DNA of 64,000 bases from Edwardsiella tarda ATCC 15947 = NBRC 105688 (GCF_003113495.2 NZ_CP084506.1:1860001-1924000); one strand, 5' to 3'. Positions 19,494 through 31,889 are shown, counted from the first letter of the stretch. Translations and numbers: made by a program. The notes: a model not told the origin generated them from the sequence alone.

Positions 19494-21881
19494 TTAATCC
19501 CTCAAGGATGCTTGGAATCGCTGTTTTAACGCCTCTACACATTTGGCGACGGTAGCGGCAATTTCCTCTTCTTCCAGTGTACGCGTGGTATCCTGCAGCA
19601 CCAGACTGATCGCAAGGCTCTTATAACCCTCCGCAACACCCTTACCACAATACACGTCAAATAAGTTTACGCCAACTACCTGATTTGCGCCAACTTTCTT
19701 ACATTCGGCTAAAACTTCTTCTGCCGGCACGTTTTCGGCCACGACAACCGCGATATCACGGCGGTTCGCCGGGTAGCGAGAAATCTCGCGCGCCTGCGGA
19801 ATTCGGCGATCGGCCAGGGCATCCCAACGCACTTCGAACACCACCGTACGACCATTGAGATCGAGTTTACGCTCCAATTCAGGATGTACAACCCCAATGA
19901 AACCAATACGTTCGCCTTGCAGATACAGCGCGGCACTCTGCCCCGGATGCAGTGCGTCATGCGCCTCGGCGCGGAACTGTACCTCATCCAGCTTACCGGT
20001 CAGCTCCAGTACCGCCTCCAGATCTCCCTTCAGATCATAGAAGTCGACGGCCTGACGCTCCATCCCCCAATGTTCTTCGTTACGCGGACCGGCAATCACC
20101 CCGGCCAGCATCATATCCTGGCGAATACCCAGGTTGGCACGCTCGTCCGGGACAAAACGCAGGCCAGTTTCGAACAGACGCACGCGGGTCTGCTGGCGAT
20201 TCTGGTTATACACCACCGCGCCCAGCAAACCACTCCATAGCGACAAACGCATCGCGGACATGTCGACGGAGATCGGGCTCGGCAGGATCAGCGCCGGCTG
20301 TTGCGGATGCAACAAGGCCTGAACTTTCGGGTCGACGAAGCTGTAGGTGATCGCCTCTTGATAGCCACGGTCCACCAACAGCGTCTTCACGCGCTTAAGC
20401 GGCAGATCCGCCTCGCGGTGTGCCGTCATCACCAGATCGGCGCGCAGCGGCACGTCCGGGATGTTGTTGTAACCGTAAACGCGCGCCACCTCTTCGATCA
20501 AATCTTCTTCGATGGTCATGTCGAAGCGCCAGCTCGGCGCCAGCGCCTGCCAGCCACCCTCGACCACGTTCACCTGGCAACCCAGGCGTTGCAGGATCGC
20601 CAACACCTGCTCATCGCTGATAGGATGACCGATCAGACGATCCAGCTTGCTGCGTTGCAGGGTGATGGTCGCCGGCTGCGGCAGATAGGCGTCGCTGCTC
20701 ACGTCGATCACCGGACCGGCCTGGCCGCCACACAGCGCCAGTAGCAGTTCGGTGGCTCGCTCCATCGCGCGCTGTTGCAACTGCGGATCGACACCACGCT
20801 CATAGCGGTGTGAGGCATCGGTGTGCAGGCCGTAACGGCGAGCACGCCCGGTGATGGCCAGCGGATTAAAGTAGGCGCACTCTAACAGCACGTCACGGGT
20901 TTCACCGTTGACGCCGGAGTGCTCTCCGCCGAAGATGCCAGCCAGCGCCAACGGCTGCTGATGGTCGGCAATCACCAGGGTATCGCTGGCCAAGGTGGCT
21001 TGGTTACCATCCAGCAGGGTCAGGGTCTCCCCCTCACGCGCCATACGCACCACGATGCCACCTTGCAGGCGGTTGAGATCGAAGGCGTGCATCGGCTGTC
21101 CCAGTTCTAACAGGACATAGTTGGTGACGTCGACCACCGCATCGATGGAGCGGATGCCACAACGGCGCAGCTTCTCGCTCATCCACAACGGCGTCTTTGC
21201 CGTCACATCGATGCCGCGCACCACACGGCCCAGATAACGCGGGCAGGCTTCCGCCGCCTGCACCTCGATCGGGAAGCGATCATCGATGCTGACCTCGACA
21301 GGCGCCTGCGCCGGGACCGCCAGCGGCAGATCGTTCAGCACCGCTACATCGCGGGCGATACCGAGGATGCCGAGGCAGTCGGCACGGTTCGGCGTCACGC
21401 TGATCTCGATGGTGTTATCGTCCAGCTTCAGGTAGTCACGCAGATCGCAACCCAGCGGCGCATCCGCCGGCAGCTCGATGATGCCATTGTGATCGTCGCT
21501 AATCCCCAGTTCAGAGAAGGAGCACAGCATCCCTTCCGAAGGCTCACCACGCAGTTTGGCCGCCTTGATCTTGAAGTCGCCCGGTAGTACCGCGCCGATG
21601 GTGGCGACCGCGACACGCAGTCCCTGGCGACAGTTCGGTGCGCCACAGACGATGTCCAGCAGACGTTCGCCGCCGACATTGACCTTGGTGACTCGCAGCT
21701 TGTCGGCGTTCGGGTGTTGGTGGCATTCGACCACTTCGCCGACCACGACGCCGTGGAAGGCCCCGGCTACCGGCTCCACGCCGTCCACTTCCAGACCGGC
21801 CATGGTGATTTGTTCGGACAGCGCCGCGCTGTTAATGGCAGGATTCACCCACTCGCGCAACCAAAGTTCACTGAATTTCAT
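19494..21881 (-). CDS. pheT: Phenylalanine--tRNA ligase beta subunit
   Basis: A 795-residue beta subunit of the (alpha-beta)2 PheRS, the same length as E. coli PheT. Domains in order: N-terminal tRNA-binding OB-fold ([19 protein letters not shown]), the B3/B4 editing region ([31 protein letters not shown]), a B5 domain, a catalytic-like core and a C-terminal anticodon-binding domain ([14 protein letters not shown]). It charges tRNA-Phe in the cytoplasm. It lies 14 bp downstream of pheS in the attenuated pheM-pheST-ihfA operon. Confidence 0.98.
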   Translation of the reverse strand: MKFSELWLREWVNPAINSAALSEQITMAGLEVDGVEPVAGAFHGVVVGEVVECHQHPNADKLRVTKVNVGGERLLDIVCGAPNCRQGLRVAVATIGAVLPGDFKIKAAKLRGEPSEGMLCSFSELGISDDHNGIIELPADAPLGCDLRDYLKLDDNTIEISVTPNRADCLGILGIARDVAVLNDLPLAVPAQAPVEVSIDDRFPIEVQAAEACPRYLGRVVRGIDVTAKTPLWMSEKLRRCGIRSIDAVVDVTNYVLLELGQPMHAFDLNRLQGGIVVRMAREGETLTLLDGNQATLASDTLVIADHQQPLALAGIFGGEHSGVNGETRDVLLECAYFNPLAITGRARRYGLHTDASHRYERGVDPQLQQRAMERATELLLALCGGQAGPVIDVSSDAYLPQPATITLQRSKLDRLIGHPISDEQVLAILQRLGCQVNVVEGGWQALAPSWRFDMTIEEDLIEEVARVYGYNNIPDVPLRADLVMTAHREADLPLKRVKTLLVDRGYQEAITYSFVDPKVQALLHPQQPALILPSPISVDMSAMRLSLWSGLLGAVVYNQNRQQTRVRLFETGLRFVPDERANLGIRQDMMLAGVIAGPRNEEHWGMERQAVDFYDLKGDLEAVLELTGKLDEVQFRAEAHDALHPGQSAALYLQGERIGFIGVVHPELERKLDLNGRTVVFEVRWDALADRRIPQAREISRYPANRRDIAVVVAENVPAEEVLAECKKVGANQVVGVNLFDVYCGKGVAEGYKSLAISLVLQDTTRTLEEEEIAATVAKCVEALKQRFQASLRD

Positions 21882-21895
21882 GTGTTAATCCCGCC

Positions 21896-23111
<1,216 letters not shown>

Positions 23112-23158
23112 GCTTGCGTTACCTTGAACATTCAGAACTTATTGAAAACTCTGCATCT

Positions 23159-23187
23159 ATTGAAAAGCTCTCGCCAGAGAATGTCAA
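23159..23187 (-). promoter_or_regulatory. Putative pheM-pheST promoter
   Basis: On the minus strand a perfect -35 TTGACA (23187-23182) is followed, after 17 bp, by TTCAAT (23164-23159), about 48 bp upstream of pheM. Position and spacing fit a sigma-70 promoter; the -10 match is modest. Confidence 0.6.
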
Positions 23188-23246
23188 TAAATTTCGTATA
23201 ACCGCTAAACCTAGCGACAGCGTGAATCACGCTATGGCCAGACAGC

Positions 23247-23271
23247 AAAAGAGGGAGCAAGCTCCCTCTTT
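23247..23271 (-). terminator. Intrinsic terminator of rplT
   Basis: A perfect 10-bp inverted repeat (AAGAGGGAGC and its complement) with a 2-nt spacer, 9 bp after the rplT stop on the minus strand and followed by TTTTGC. It likely ends the thrS-infC-rpmI-rplT transcript. Confidence 0.85.
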
Positions 23272-23279
23272 CATCTGAC

Positions 23280-23654
<375 letters not shown>

Positions 23655-23679
23655 TTATTCTTGATTCAAAAAAAATTAC

Positions 23680-23877
23680 TTATGCGTACGGCAGGCACGC
23701 GACTACCAGACCCAGATCGCCTTTAGAGACCTGAGACTTTGGACGCAGATGACGCTTACGCTTGGTAGATTTTTTGGTCAGAATATGACGCAGGTTAGCA
23801 TGTTTACGCTTGAAACCACCACCGGCGGTTTTCTTAAAGCGCTTGGCCGCGCCACGCACAGTTTTAATCTTAGGCAT
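23680..23877 (-). CDS. rpmI: 50S ribosomal protein L35
   Basis: A 65-residue, very basic L35 protein starting [20 protein letters not shown]. The ATG at 23877 gives the universal MPKIKT start; the frame extends four codons further upstream. It is the middle gene of infC-rpmI-rplT, 96 bp after infC. Confidence 0.98.
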   Translation of the reverse strand: MPKIKTVRGAAKRFKKTAGGGFKRKHANLRHILTKKSTKRKRHLRPKSQVSKGDLGLVVACLPYA

Positions 23878-23973
23878 TTCGATTTCCACTTCGCATTGTT
23901 AATTACAACGAATCAGTGAGGCGAACGGTTCCACGGATACCGAAGCATACCGCGGAACCCTTACTTGCTAGCC

Positions 23974-24519
<546 letters not shown>

Positions 24520-26448
24520 TTATTCCTCCAACTGATGAAGACTACGGCTGCGAATCTCTTGCAGCAGCTTCTCGATTACGTCGTCGATGCTCATCACGCC
24601 CAGGTCTTTACCACGGCGTGTACGCACGGCCACTTTACCGGCTTCGACTTCTTTGTCGCCGCAAACCAGCATATAAGGAACACGACGTAAAGTATGTTCG
24701 CGAATTTTAAAGCCAATCTTCTCGTTTCTCAAGTCTGATTTTGCGCGAATTCCTGCAGCCTGCAGTTTTTTGTTCAATTCTTCAACATATTCAGCCTGAG
24801 AATCGGTGATATTCATCACCACGGCCTGCACCGGCGCTAACCAAGTCGGGAAGAAACCGGCGAACTCTTCGGTCAAGATGCCGATGAAGCGCTCCATGGA
24901 GCCCAGGATGGCGCGGTGAATCATCACCGGTACCACACGCTCATTGTTTTCACCGACATAGGACGCGTTCAGGCGGCCCGGCAGGGAGAAGTCGAGCTGC
25001 ACGGTACCACACTGCCAGGCGCGATCCAAGCAGTCATGTAACGTAAACTCGATCTTCGGCCCGTAAAACGCCCCCTCCCCTGGCTGGTATTCGAACGGGA
25101 TACCGTTCTCTTCCAGCGCAGCGGCCAAGTCCTCTTCGGCACGGTCCCAGATCTCGTCGCTACCGATGCGCTTCTCTGGACGCGTAGAGAGTTTCACCAC
25201 GATCTTCTCGAAGCCGAAGGTGCTGTACATGTCGTACACCATCTTGATGCAGCTGTTCACTTCGTCACGGATCTGCTCTTCGGTACAGAAGATATGCGCA
25301 TCGTCCTGGGTAAAGCCACGCACACGCATCAGGCCATGTAGCGAACCAGACGGCTCGTTACGGTGGCAGCTGCCGAACTCGGCCATACGCAGCGGCAGGT
25401 CACGATAGGACTTCAGCCCCTGGTTGAAGATCTGCACGTGTCCCGGGCAGTTCATCGGTTTGATGCAGTATTCACGGTTCTCTGACGAGGTGGTGAACAT
25501 CGCATCCTTGTAGTTTTCCCAGTGACCGGTTTTCTCCCACAGCACGCGGTCCATCATGAACGGACCCTTAACCTCTTGATACTGATATGCCTTCAGCTTC
25601 ATTCGGACAAAGGCTTCCAGCTCGCGGAAGATGGTCCAACCGTCGTTGTGCCAGAACACCATGCCCGGCGCCTCTTCCTGCATGTGATACAGGTCGAGCT
25701 GCTTACCGATCTTACGATGGTCGCGCTTGGCGGCCTCTTCCAGACGTTGCAGATAGGCGTTCAGCTGCTTCTTGTCCGCCCAGGCGGTACCATAGATACG
25801 TTGCAACATCTTGTTGTTGCTGTCGCCACGCCAATAGGCGCCGGAAGACTTCTGCAACTTAAAGTGGTGGCAGAAGCGCATGTTCGGCACGTGCGGACCA
25901 CGGCACATGTCAACATACTCTTCGTGATGGTACAGACCCGGCTTATCGTCATGACTGATGTTTTCATCCAGGATGGCCACTTTGTATGACTCATCCCGCG
26001 CGACAAAGGCGTCACGCGCTTCCTGCCAGCTGACTTTCTTCTTGATGACGTCGTAATCTTTTTCCGCCAGCTCGTGCATGCGTTTTTCCAGGCGATCGAG
26101 ATCGTCCTGGGTCAGCGTATGATCCAAATCGACGTCGTAATAGAAACCGTTGTCGATCACCGGGCCGATGGCCATCTTGGTTTGCGGCCACAGCTGTTTG
26201 ATGGCGTGACCCAGTAGGTGGGCGCAGGAGTGACGCAGGATCTCCACCCCTTCCTGATCCTTGGCGGTAATGATGGCGACGGTGGCGTCGCTCTCGATCA
26301 GATCGCAGGCATCGACCAACTCACCGTTGACGCGACCAGCGATGCAGGCTTTTGCCAGGCCGGGGCCGATATCGCGGGCGATGTCCATTACGGAAACAGG
26401 GTGATCGAAGTGACGCTGACTGCCGTCAGGAAGTGTAATAACAGGCAT
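24520..26448 (-). CDS. thrS: Threonine--tRNA ligase
   Basis: A 642-residue class II synthetase, the same length as in E. coli. Domains in order: N-terminal TGS ([20 protein letters not shown]), the editing domain with [16 protein letters not shown] (Zn-type HxxxH), the catalytic core ([63 protein letters not shown]) and a C-terminal anticodon-binding domain. It charges tRNA-Thr and represses its own translation through the upstream operator. It is the first gene of thrS-infC-rpmI-rplT. Confidence 0.98.
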   Translation of the reverse strand: MPVITLPDGSQRHFDHPVSVMDIARDIGPGLAKACIAGRVNGELVDACDLIESDATVAIITAKDQEGVEILRHSCAHLLGHAIKQLWPQTKMAIGPVIDNGFYYDVDLDHTLTQDDLDRLEKRMHELAEKDYDVIKKKVSWQEARDAFVARDESYKVAILDENISHDDKPGLYHHEEYVDMCRGPHVPNMRFCHHFKLQKSSGAYWRGDSNNKMLQRIYGTAWADKKQLNAYLQRLEEAAKRDHRKIGKQLDLYHMQEEAPGMVFWHNDGWTIFRELEAFVRMKLKAYQYQEVKGPFMMDRVLWEKTGHWENYKDAMFTTSSENREYCIKPMNCPGHVQIFNQGLKSYRDLPLRMAEFGSCHRNEPSGSLHGLMRVRGFTQDDAHIFCTEEQIRDEVNSCIKMVYDMYSTFGFEKIVVKLSTRPEKRIGSDEIWDRAEEDLAAALEENGIPFEYQPGEGAFYGPKIEFTLHDCLDRAWQCGTVQLDFSLPGRLNASYVGENNERVVPVMIHRAILGSMERFIGILTEEFAGFFPTWLAPVQAVVMNITDSQAEYVEELNKKLQAAGIRAKSDLRNEKIGFKIREHTLRRVPYMLVCGDKEVEAGKVAVRTRRGKDLGVMSIDDVIEKLLQEIRSRSLHQLEE

Positions 26449-26469
26449 TTGAATTCCTTATCTACAGTG

Positions 26470-26490
26470 GTGACCCACACGACAGGTCAC
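26470..26490 (-). promoter_or_regulatory. thrS translational operator (anticodon-arm mimic)
   Basis: Minus-strand GTGACC-TGTCGTGT-GGGTCAC forms a 6-bp stem whose loop contains CGT, like the anticodon arm of a tRNA-Thr. The stem, loop and following CACCACTG leader match the E. coli thrS operator domain that ThrRS binds next to the ribosome site. It ends 22 bp upstream of the thrS ATG. Confidence 0.82.
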
Positions 26491-26694
26491 ATATAGAAAA
26501 AAGTTTTGTTGAGTTTCGATATGTTGCCGATGCGCCCCTGCTCTACTTAGCAAGCTGCGTACGCCATGCCTCGCCACACAAAGCGATAACAGAGCGCACT
26601 AACATCGGTGTCGGGCAATATTACCCCCGAGCGCGTGAATTGCCAACCGCAATCCCCGCCGGGAATAAGCGACCGTTTGCCGGGGCGCCGGGCA

Positions 26695-28689
26695 TCAACT
26701 GCGGATCAAGTGCAAGAAGTGGATATGTTTTTCATACTGATCGAGGATATCGTGCAATACCTGTTCCTGCGTCCATCCCATCAGATCGTAATCTTGTCCC
26801 CCCTCCTTCAGATAGACCTCGGCACGGTAGTAAACCTCCTCTTCGCGCGGGTTTTCCTCCTCCAGGCCTGCCATGGCGAAAGCCGGTTTACGGTAGGCGC
26901 GCAAGCGTACGCCATAGCAAAACGCCATATCATCGCCGAACTCCACTCGCAGACTGATACGCTCATCCTCGCCCTCCAGCGTCGCCTCCTTACCCTGGCG
27001 TGCCAACTCCTCACGCACCATCACCATCGCCGGTTGAATCACCTCGGCGATAAAACGCCGTACCTGTGAACGTTTCGGGTTATAGACAATGTTACGTAGA
27101 CGGCGTTGCCACGAAATGGGGTTTCGGCTGGCCGGTGGCGCGATGGTGGTGACCAATTGGCTCTTCTTCTTGTAGATGTCGACACGCAGCGCCTTGAACA
27201 AACCATAAATGGCCAGTAATAGGATCACGGCAAAAGGCAACGCGCTGGCGATGGTGACCGTCTGCAACGCCTGTAACCCGCCGGCGACCAACAACACAAT
27301 CGCCACCACTCCGGTCAACGCGGCCCAGAAAATACGTTGCCACAACGGGGTATGCTTAGCCCCACCGGAGGCCAATGTGTCCATCACCATGGCGCCGGAG
27401 TCGGCCGATGTCACGAAGAACACCACCACCATCACCATGGCGATAAACGACAGCAGCGTCGGCTGCGGGAAATGTTCGAGAAAATTGAACAGCGCCAAAG
27501 AGACATCGTGCTGGACGCTAGTCGCCAGATCGGTCGCCCCCTGATGGGCGATTAATTCAATGGCGCTATTACCGAACACCGTCATCCACATCAGGGTAAA
27601 ACCGGCGGGCACCAGCAAGACGCCGGTGACAAACTCACGAATGGTCCTACCGCGCGAGACACGGGCGATAAACATACCGACGAAGGGTGACCATGACAGC
27701 CACCACCCCCAATACAGCAGCGTCCAGCCCCCCAGCCAACTGCTGGACTTCGGCTCATAGGCATACAAGTTAAAGGTTTTGCTGACAATCTGTGACAGGT
27801 AGGCGCCGCTATTTTCTACAAATGACTTGAGTAATAATACCGTCGGCCCCAACGCCGCGACTAACAACATCAATAACACCGCCAGCCCCAGATTAAGCTC
27901 AGAAAGCAGACGGATGCCGCGATCCAGCCCAGAGACTACCGAGAGCGTCGCCAGGCTGGTGATCCCCACGATCAGCCCCACCTGCACCGTGGTCGAAATC
28001 GGTAAATCGAACAGATGATTCAGGCCAGCATTGACCTGCAAGACGCCGTAACCTAGCGATGTGGCAACACCGAACACGGTACCTAAGACGGCAAAAATAT
28101 CGACCGCGTGCCCGGCCGCACCATAGATGCGCTCACCGATAAGCGGATAAAGCGCCGAACGCAGCGTTAACGGTAACCCATGACGGTAACTGAAGAAGGC
28201 TAAAATCAACCCGACGATGGCATAGATCGCCCAGGCGTGTAGCCCCCAATGGAAGAAGGTTAATGTCATCGCCTGCTTCGCGGCGGCGATGGTCTGCGCA
28301 CTCCCCTCCGGCGGCGACAGGTAGTGCATCACCGGTTCAGCGACGCCAAAAAACATCAGGCCGATCCCCATCCCCGCAGAAAACAGCATGGCAAACCATG
28401 AAAAATAACTGAATTCTGGCTCAGCATGATCCGGACCGAGTTTAATCGTGCCGTAACGTGAAAAACCCAGATAGGTCACACTCAATAAGATTAAAGCGAC
28501 GGCTAAGATATAGAACCAACTGGCGTTAGCGAATATCCTCTGCTGTAGGGATTGAAATCCCTGTTCGGCCTGTTGCGGCATCATACCAACAGATAATACC
28601 AACGCGATGATTAATACTGCAGAAATAATAAAAACCGGTGGATTGATCGTATATTTTTTACTTTGTTCACTCGTGCCATTATGACTCAT
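26695..28689 (-). CDS. betT: BCCT-family choline/betaine transporter (BetT-like)
   Basis: A 664-residue inner-membrane transporter with about 12 helices. The betaine-choline-carnitine family signature is clear in WTLLYWGWWLSWSPFVGMFI followed by ARVSRGRTIREFV, and in FSAGMGIGLMFFGVAEP. Residues from about 500 on form a long hydrophilic C-terminal domain, as in E. coli BetT, where the tail takes part in osmotic sensing. That tail makes BetT the best match, though carnitine or glycine betaine carriers of the same family cannot be excluded. No betIBA genes are adjacent. A GAGGG site precedes the ATG. Confidence 0.85.
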   Translation of the reverse strand: MSHNGTSEQSKKYTINPPVFIISAVLIIALVLSVGMMPQQAEQGFQSLQQRIFANASWFYILAVALILLSVTYLGFSRYGTIKLGPDHAEPEFSYFSWFAMLFSAGMGIGLMFFGVAEPVMHYLSPPEGSAQTIAAAKQAMTLTFFHWGLHAWAIYAIVGLILAFFSYRHGLPLTLRSALYPLIGERIYGAAGHAVDIFAVLGTVFGVATSLGYGVLQVNAGLNHLFDLPISTTVQVGLIVGITSLATLSVVSGLDRGIRLLSELNLGLAVLLMLLVAALGPTVLLLKSFVENSGAYLSQIVSKTFNLYAYEPKSSSWLGGWTLLYWGWWLSWSPFVGMFIARVSRGRTIREFVTGVLLVPAGFTLMWMTVFGNSAIELIAHQGATDLATSVQHDVSLALFNFLEHFPQPTLLSFIAMVMVVVFFVTSADSGAMVMDTLASGGAKHTPLWQRIFWAALTGVVAIVLLVAGGLQALQTVTIASALPFAVILLLAIYGLFKALRVDIYKKKSQLVTTIAPPASRNPISWQRRLRNIVYNPKRSQVRRFIAEVIQPAMVMVREELARQGKEATLEGEDERISLRVEFGDDMAFCYGVRLRAYRKPAFAMAGLEEENPREEEVYYRAEVYLKEGGQDYDLMGWTQEQVLHDILDQYEKHIHFLHLIRS

Positions 28690-29376
28690 GTTATACCCTC
28701 ACTGTGAGTTTATAATGCGCGCAATTTACTCATCCTTAATGTGAAAATTACCCGAAAAAATTGCCATCGATACGTTTACAGCACGCTCGACACCCTATAA
28801 AACGGAGCGATCATAAGGAAAAATAAGCTCATTTTCAATAAAACAAGCAATTTTTATCGAAATGCATCGATAAATCCGCCTAATATACATACGCGTGCGG
28901 TAGTGCCCCCCTTCCCGAAGGATTCCAGCCTCCTCCGTTATTTTTCTATTTTTTGCGGCGATTCTCCCCCGGCGTCCGACATGTTTACCACTCGACCATT
29001 ACGGTTATTCCGAGCATGGATGGAACAGGCTAAAACGCCACGTCAGTGTAGCGAGAAAAGTTAATAGCCCATCCGGCCGAGTATTCTTTTTACTACGCGA
29101 TTCGCTCGTTTCCATCACGATGGTAACGCATGACGAAAAGGGAAAATGCGACTAAACACGGTGGGCGGCGTCAATAGGGATAGCGTAAATCAACTAACCC
29201 GCCAACCTGTATTATATCGATAGGCTATGAGGCTATGAGGCTATGAGGCTATGAGGCTATGAGGCTATGAGGCTATGAGGCTATGAGGGATCAACATACT
29301 CGCACGCTGAAAAAGCCACTGATTTTCGGCGGCGAGCCCACAAGCTACCCGCCAACCGTTTTCAGTACCTTGTGCG
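28690..29376. other. 687-bp intergenic region upstream of betT
   Basis: No supported gene. The part next to betT is AT-rich and should hold its promoter. The other end contains an 8-copy tandem octamer repeat at 29223-29286. No large inverted repeats or mobile-element remnants were recognised. Confidence 0.5.
29223..29286. repeat. Tandem repeat, 8 perfect copies of an 8-bp unit
   Basis: Eight uninterrupted, identical copies of GGCTATGA, directly preceded by TA and followed by GGGATC. It is intergenic, 90 bp past the stop of the lipoprotein gene at 29377. A perfect array of this kind is prone to slipped-strand changes in copy number. Confidence 0.97.
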
Positions 29377-29871
29377 TTAGTGCGCTGGCAATAACATGCG
29401 TAGCGTCTGCGCAGCCTGTGTATAGGCGGTCAATTGCTGATCGTTCACCCCTTGCGGGGTGATGCCTTGCATCGCCGTACGCCAGGCCGCCATCACCGCC
29501 TTCAGCGCATCACGTTGTTCCGCACTCGCTAAAGTGGGATAGACGGCTTGGTATTGTGCATCGATCAAACGTCGCGCCCCTTGCAGCAGTGCGGTATGAC
29601 AGGCATTGATATGATCGCGCTCACTCAACGAATCATTCTGGGCTAACCATTGACCCGCTACAAAATTACGCGCTTGCAAACGCTGTGACATATGTTGCAT
29701 ATTCGCCAGCAGATCGCTAGCACTCTGTACTGGCGGAAAATCCTGCTCTAATGGGACATCGCATTGAAAACTATTGCGAAAAGGTTGCGGCGAAGGGTTG
29801 CTACCCTCGGGTGCAGCACTGCATCCGCTGAGTAACAATGCTGCCGCCAACAAAGAAAAAAGTGGTTTCAT
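29377..29871 (-). CDS. Predicted lipoprotein of unknown function
   Basis: A 164-residue protein with an N-terminal signal peptide and lipobox (MKPLFSLLAAALLLSGC, Cys17), then a short low-complexity linker and a mostly helical region with a conserved-looking Cys (FQCDVP and INACH, possibly paired). I do not recognise a family. The ATG at 29871 is preceded by GAGGAAG and gives a proper signal peptide; the frame from 29919 would not. Residue 18 is Ser rather than Asp, so outer-membrane anchoring is predicted. No operon partner is adjacent. Confidence 0.75.
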   Translation of the reverse strand: MKPLFSLLAAALLLSGCSAAPEGSNPSPQPFRNSFQCDVPLEQDFPPVQSASDLLANMQHMSQRLQARNFVAGQWLAQNDSLSERDHINACHTALLQGARRLIDAQYQAVYPTLASAEQRDALKAVMAAWRTAMQGITPQGVNDQQLTAYTQAAQTLRMLLPAH

Positions 29872-30111
29872 ATCAACTTCCTCGTTCGGTGTGCTGCGAT
29901 GATAGCAAGCGCGGGCCACAACTCAATCATTGCGGTAAAATTTCCCTCTCTGCCCCGCCGCCTCCCACGTATCGATGAGGCCTCATCTCGCACCGTTGCG
30001 CAAATCAACCTGAAGCGATGCGCAAAAAAATAAGGATCGGTGAGCCATATCACACTAGCACGTTATCGATTAGGCTATCTTTAATTCATCCGAGGCAACG
30101 AAAGGAGTTAA

Positions 30112-30198
30112 ATGACACATTTAATTACATTCGTGACGGCAGTGAATTGTAGCACACGACAGACCCTCGTCCTGGCCCGCCCGGAGTACGCCATATAA
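30112..30198 (+). CDS. Candidate 28-residue small ORF in a short terminated transcript
   Basis: The ATG at 30112 follows a strong AAAGGAG ribosome site (6 bp spacing). The frame encodes 28 residues beginning MTHLITFVTAVNCSTRQ and ends at TAA 30196-30198. A TATCTT -10-like element lies about 30 bp upstream and an intrinsic terminator at 30257-30285. The product matches nothing I recognise. It could be a leader peptide, a small protein, or part of a regulatory RNA. Confidence 0.4.
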   Translation: MTHLITFVTAVNCSTRQTLVLARPEYAI

Positions 30199-30256
30199 TC
30201 AGTGGCACGGGATTTCTGCCTCGCGGTGGTCATTCCCAATTAATTCGCTATTACCC

Positions 30257-30285
30257 GAGGCCTCACCATTGAGGCCTCTTTTTAT
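30257..30285 (+). terminator. Intrinsic terminator of a short plus-strand transcript
   Basis: A perfect 9-bp stem GAGGCCTCA/TGAGGCCTC with a CCAT loop, then TTTTTATTTATT. No annotated plus-strand gene lies in the 1.5 kb upstream other than the candidate ORF at 30112, so the terminator marks a small RNA or small mRNA. Confidence 0.85.
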
Positions 30286-30408
30286 TTATTCCCGATTGAT
30301 CTTGAAATGTGCTATCGCGTTTGCCACTTACGACGCGATCTCGACGGTATAAAATCAGCGCCAGCCCCTCCTCTCCTCGACGACTTAGCGCTCCAGTACC
30401 CGAGGATA

Positions 30409-30437
30409 AAAAAACAAAAACCCGGCGATTGCCGGGT
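30409..30437 (-). terminator. Intrinsic terminator of the microprotein gene at 30462
   Basis: On the minus strand a perfect 7-bp stem ACCCGGC/GCCGGGT with a 4-nt loop is followed by TTTTGTTTTTTT, 24 bp past the microprotein stop. It confirms a short minus-strand transcription unit. Confidence 0.88.
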
Positions 30438-30461
30438 CGTCACACTGCCTTGGCGACGCAA

Positions 30462-30560
30462 CTACTCTTGCGTATCGCGTTTATTTCTTTTCTCCGCGCG
30501 CCGTTCTTTCAGTGTCTTGCCAGATTTTTTCTTGGTGTCCTTATCCTTTCCTCTACTCAT
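30462..30560 (-). CDS. Very basic 32-residue microprotein
   Basis: Too short for ordinary gene callers. The ATG at 30560 has a GAGG site upstream, and the stop is followed by a strong terminator. The product is highly charged (MSRGKDKDTKKKSGKTLKE, then RRAEKRNKR) with no hydrophobic segment, predicted disordered or helical. Its core K-x-x-K-T-L-x-E-[KR]-R-A-x-K-R also occurs in the microprotein at 33584. The function is unknown; nucleic-acid or ribosome binding is suggested only by charge. Confidence 0.65.
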   Translation of the reverse strand: MSRGKDKDTKKKSGKTLKERRAEKRNKRDTQE

Positions 30561-30900
30561 AAACGCCTCGCTTATTTTTGATAGTACTCAGTATCGGTAA
30601 GCCAAATCCCGTATCAACGGAACCTAATTAATAACAAAGGGGGACAATAAAAACAAGCCAGCAAAATACTTTGTCCAAAGAATACGTTATTACATTCAGA
30701 TATGTGATGTCTATTGCTCATCATCGCCTCCCGCATACGCCGCGGAGCGTCTTTGCGCTGTGCCCGACCAACCTCGGCATCCCCATCCCTGCGAGTAAAG
30801 TCCGCCGGGAAAGATTCGCCTACTCCACTGATTATGATAGACTATTTTACGCCTTCTTCTGGACCTAATGGCTCGCTCACTTTGTGCCCAAGGAATTATC
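30561..30900. other. Intergenic region between divergent small genes
   Basis: 340 bp between the minus-strand microprotein and plus-strand yobH. It should carry both promoters. Apart from AT-rich stretches I see no further structure. Confidence 0.4.
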
Positions 30901-31140
30901 ATGCGCCTACTTAAAACAACCTTGATCCTGCTGATCGTCGCCTATCTGGCCATGCTATTCAGTGGTTATGGTTTTCTGGTCAACAGCCAAAAACAGCTGG
31001 GTGGACTGACTCTAGAGTGTCAATACCTGAGCGCTTACGGTCTGGTGGGCAACCACCAATTGCGCGATACCCATGGTGTGATTGGCAGTAGCGAGTGTCC
31101 GTTATTACGCGCCGTGGCTACCCCATTCTGGCAACGTTAA
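30901..31140 (+). CDS. yobH: YobH-family small membrane/secreted protein
   Basis: A 79-residue protein with an N-terminal hydrophobic helix (TTLILLIVAYLAMLFSGYGF) followed by a periplasmic-looking tail with two cysteines (GLTLECQYLSAYG and SSECPLLRA), which could form a disulphide. The pattern SGYG, C-x-YL-x-A and xCPLLR matches E. coli YobH, a protein of unknown function. The ATG at 30901 with AGGA upstream is preferred over 30868 because it starts directly at the membrane segment. Confidence 0.75.
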   Translation: MRLLKTTLILLIVAYLAMLFSGYGFLVNSQKQLGGLTLECQYLSAYGLVGNHQLRDTHGVIGSSECPLLRAVATPFWQR

Positions 31141-31322
31141 ACATCAGCCCCTCACCATATCTTACCCGGGGGGATCATCGGCATAACCTATTTAAGCAAT
31201 ACCGATAACCCCTTAGCCATCCCCCTCTTCGCCTTCCTATACTGACACAAACAGTACGTATTCCGGCCTACGCCAGCGAGACGGCGTAGCCATGACACAG
31301 GCTAACAGTGGGAGACTTCACC

Positions 31323-31832
31323 ATGAACGTGACACCTTTGAACAATGCTTATCCGGGCTCATCCCTCTTCGCCACCCGCAACGATTTGGATCCGGAGATC
31401 AAACAGCAAGCCATTACGCTGCTACAACCGCTACTGGTCGAGTTTATCGATCTCGCGTTGTTGACCAAGCAGGCGCACTGGAACATGAAAGGTAAAAACT
31501 TTATTGCCGTACATGAGATGTTGGATGGTTTCCGGGCTGCGTTGCTCAATCATCAGGATATCTTCGCTGAGCGTATCGTCCAACTCGGTGGTACTGCCCA
31601 AGGGACACTACAAACAGCCGCCAGCGCATCCTCTCTGGCGCCCTATCCATTAGATATCACCAATGTCAGAGCCCACCTGCTGGCGCTGGCGGAGCGCTAT
31701 GCCGTCGTCGCTAACCATACCCGGGCAGCGATCGGCATCGCCCAAGATGAAGACAGTGCCGATATGTTGACGGCGGCCTCACGCGACCTGGATAAGTTCC
31801 TGTGGTTCATCGAGGCACACCTGGCAGAATAA
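31323..31832 (+). CDS. dps: Dps-family DNA-binding ferritin-like protein
   Basis: A 169-residue Dps protein that stores iron, consumes hydrogen peroxide and compacts DNA in stationary phase as a dodecamer. Ferroxidase ligands are in [14 protein letters not shown] and HEMLDGF plus [18 protein letters not shown]. The N-terminal tail is less lysine-rich than in E. coli Dps, so DNA binding may be weaker. The ATG at 31323 has GGGAG 8 bp upstream; a GTG at 31308 is in frame but overlaps the ribosome site. A perfect terminator follows. Confidence 0.94.
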   Translation: MNVTPLNNAYPGSSLFATRNDLDPEIKQQAITLLQPLLVEFIDLALLTKQAHWNMKGKNFIAVHEMLDGFRAALLNHQDIFAERIVQLGGTAQGTLQTAASASSLAPYPLDITNVRAHLLALAERYAVVANHTRAAIGIAQDEDSADMLTAASRDLDKFLWFIEAHLAE

Positions 31833-31846
31833 GGCTGTGCATGCCT

Positions 31847-31876
31847 AAACGGGGTCTGATATCAGACCCCGTTTTT
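31847..31876. terminator. Bidirectional terminator between dps and pfkB
   Basis: A palindrome of 14 bp per arm (AAACGGGGTCTGAT and its complement) with T runs on both sides, lying between the converging dps (plus) and pfkB (minus) genes. It can end both transcripts. Confidence 0.93.
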
Positions 31877-31889
31877 CTGCGCTTAGCCT

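Noticed and set aside
29223..29286. CRISPR array
   Set aside because: Direct contiguous 8-bp repeats without spacers; not a CRISPR structure.
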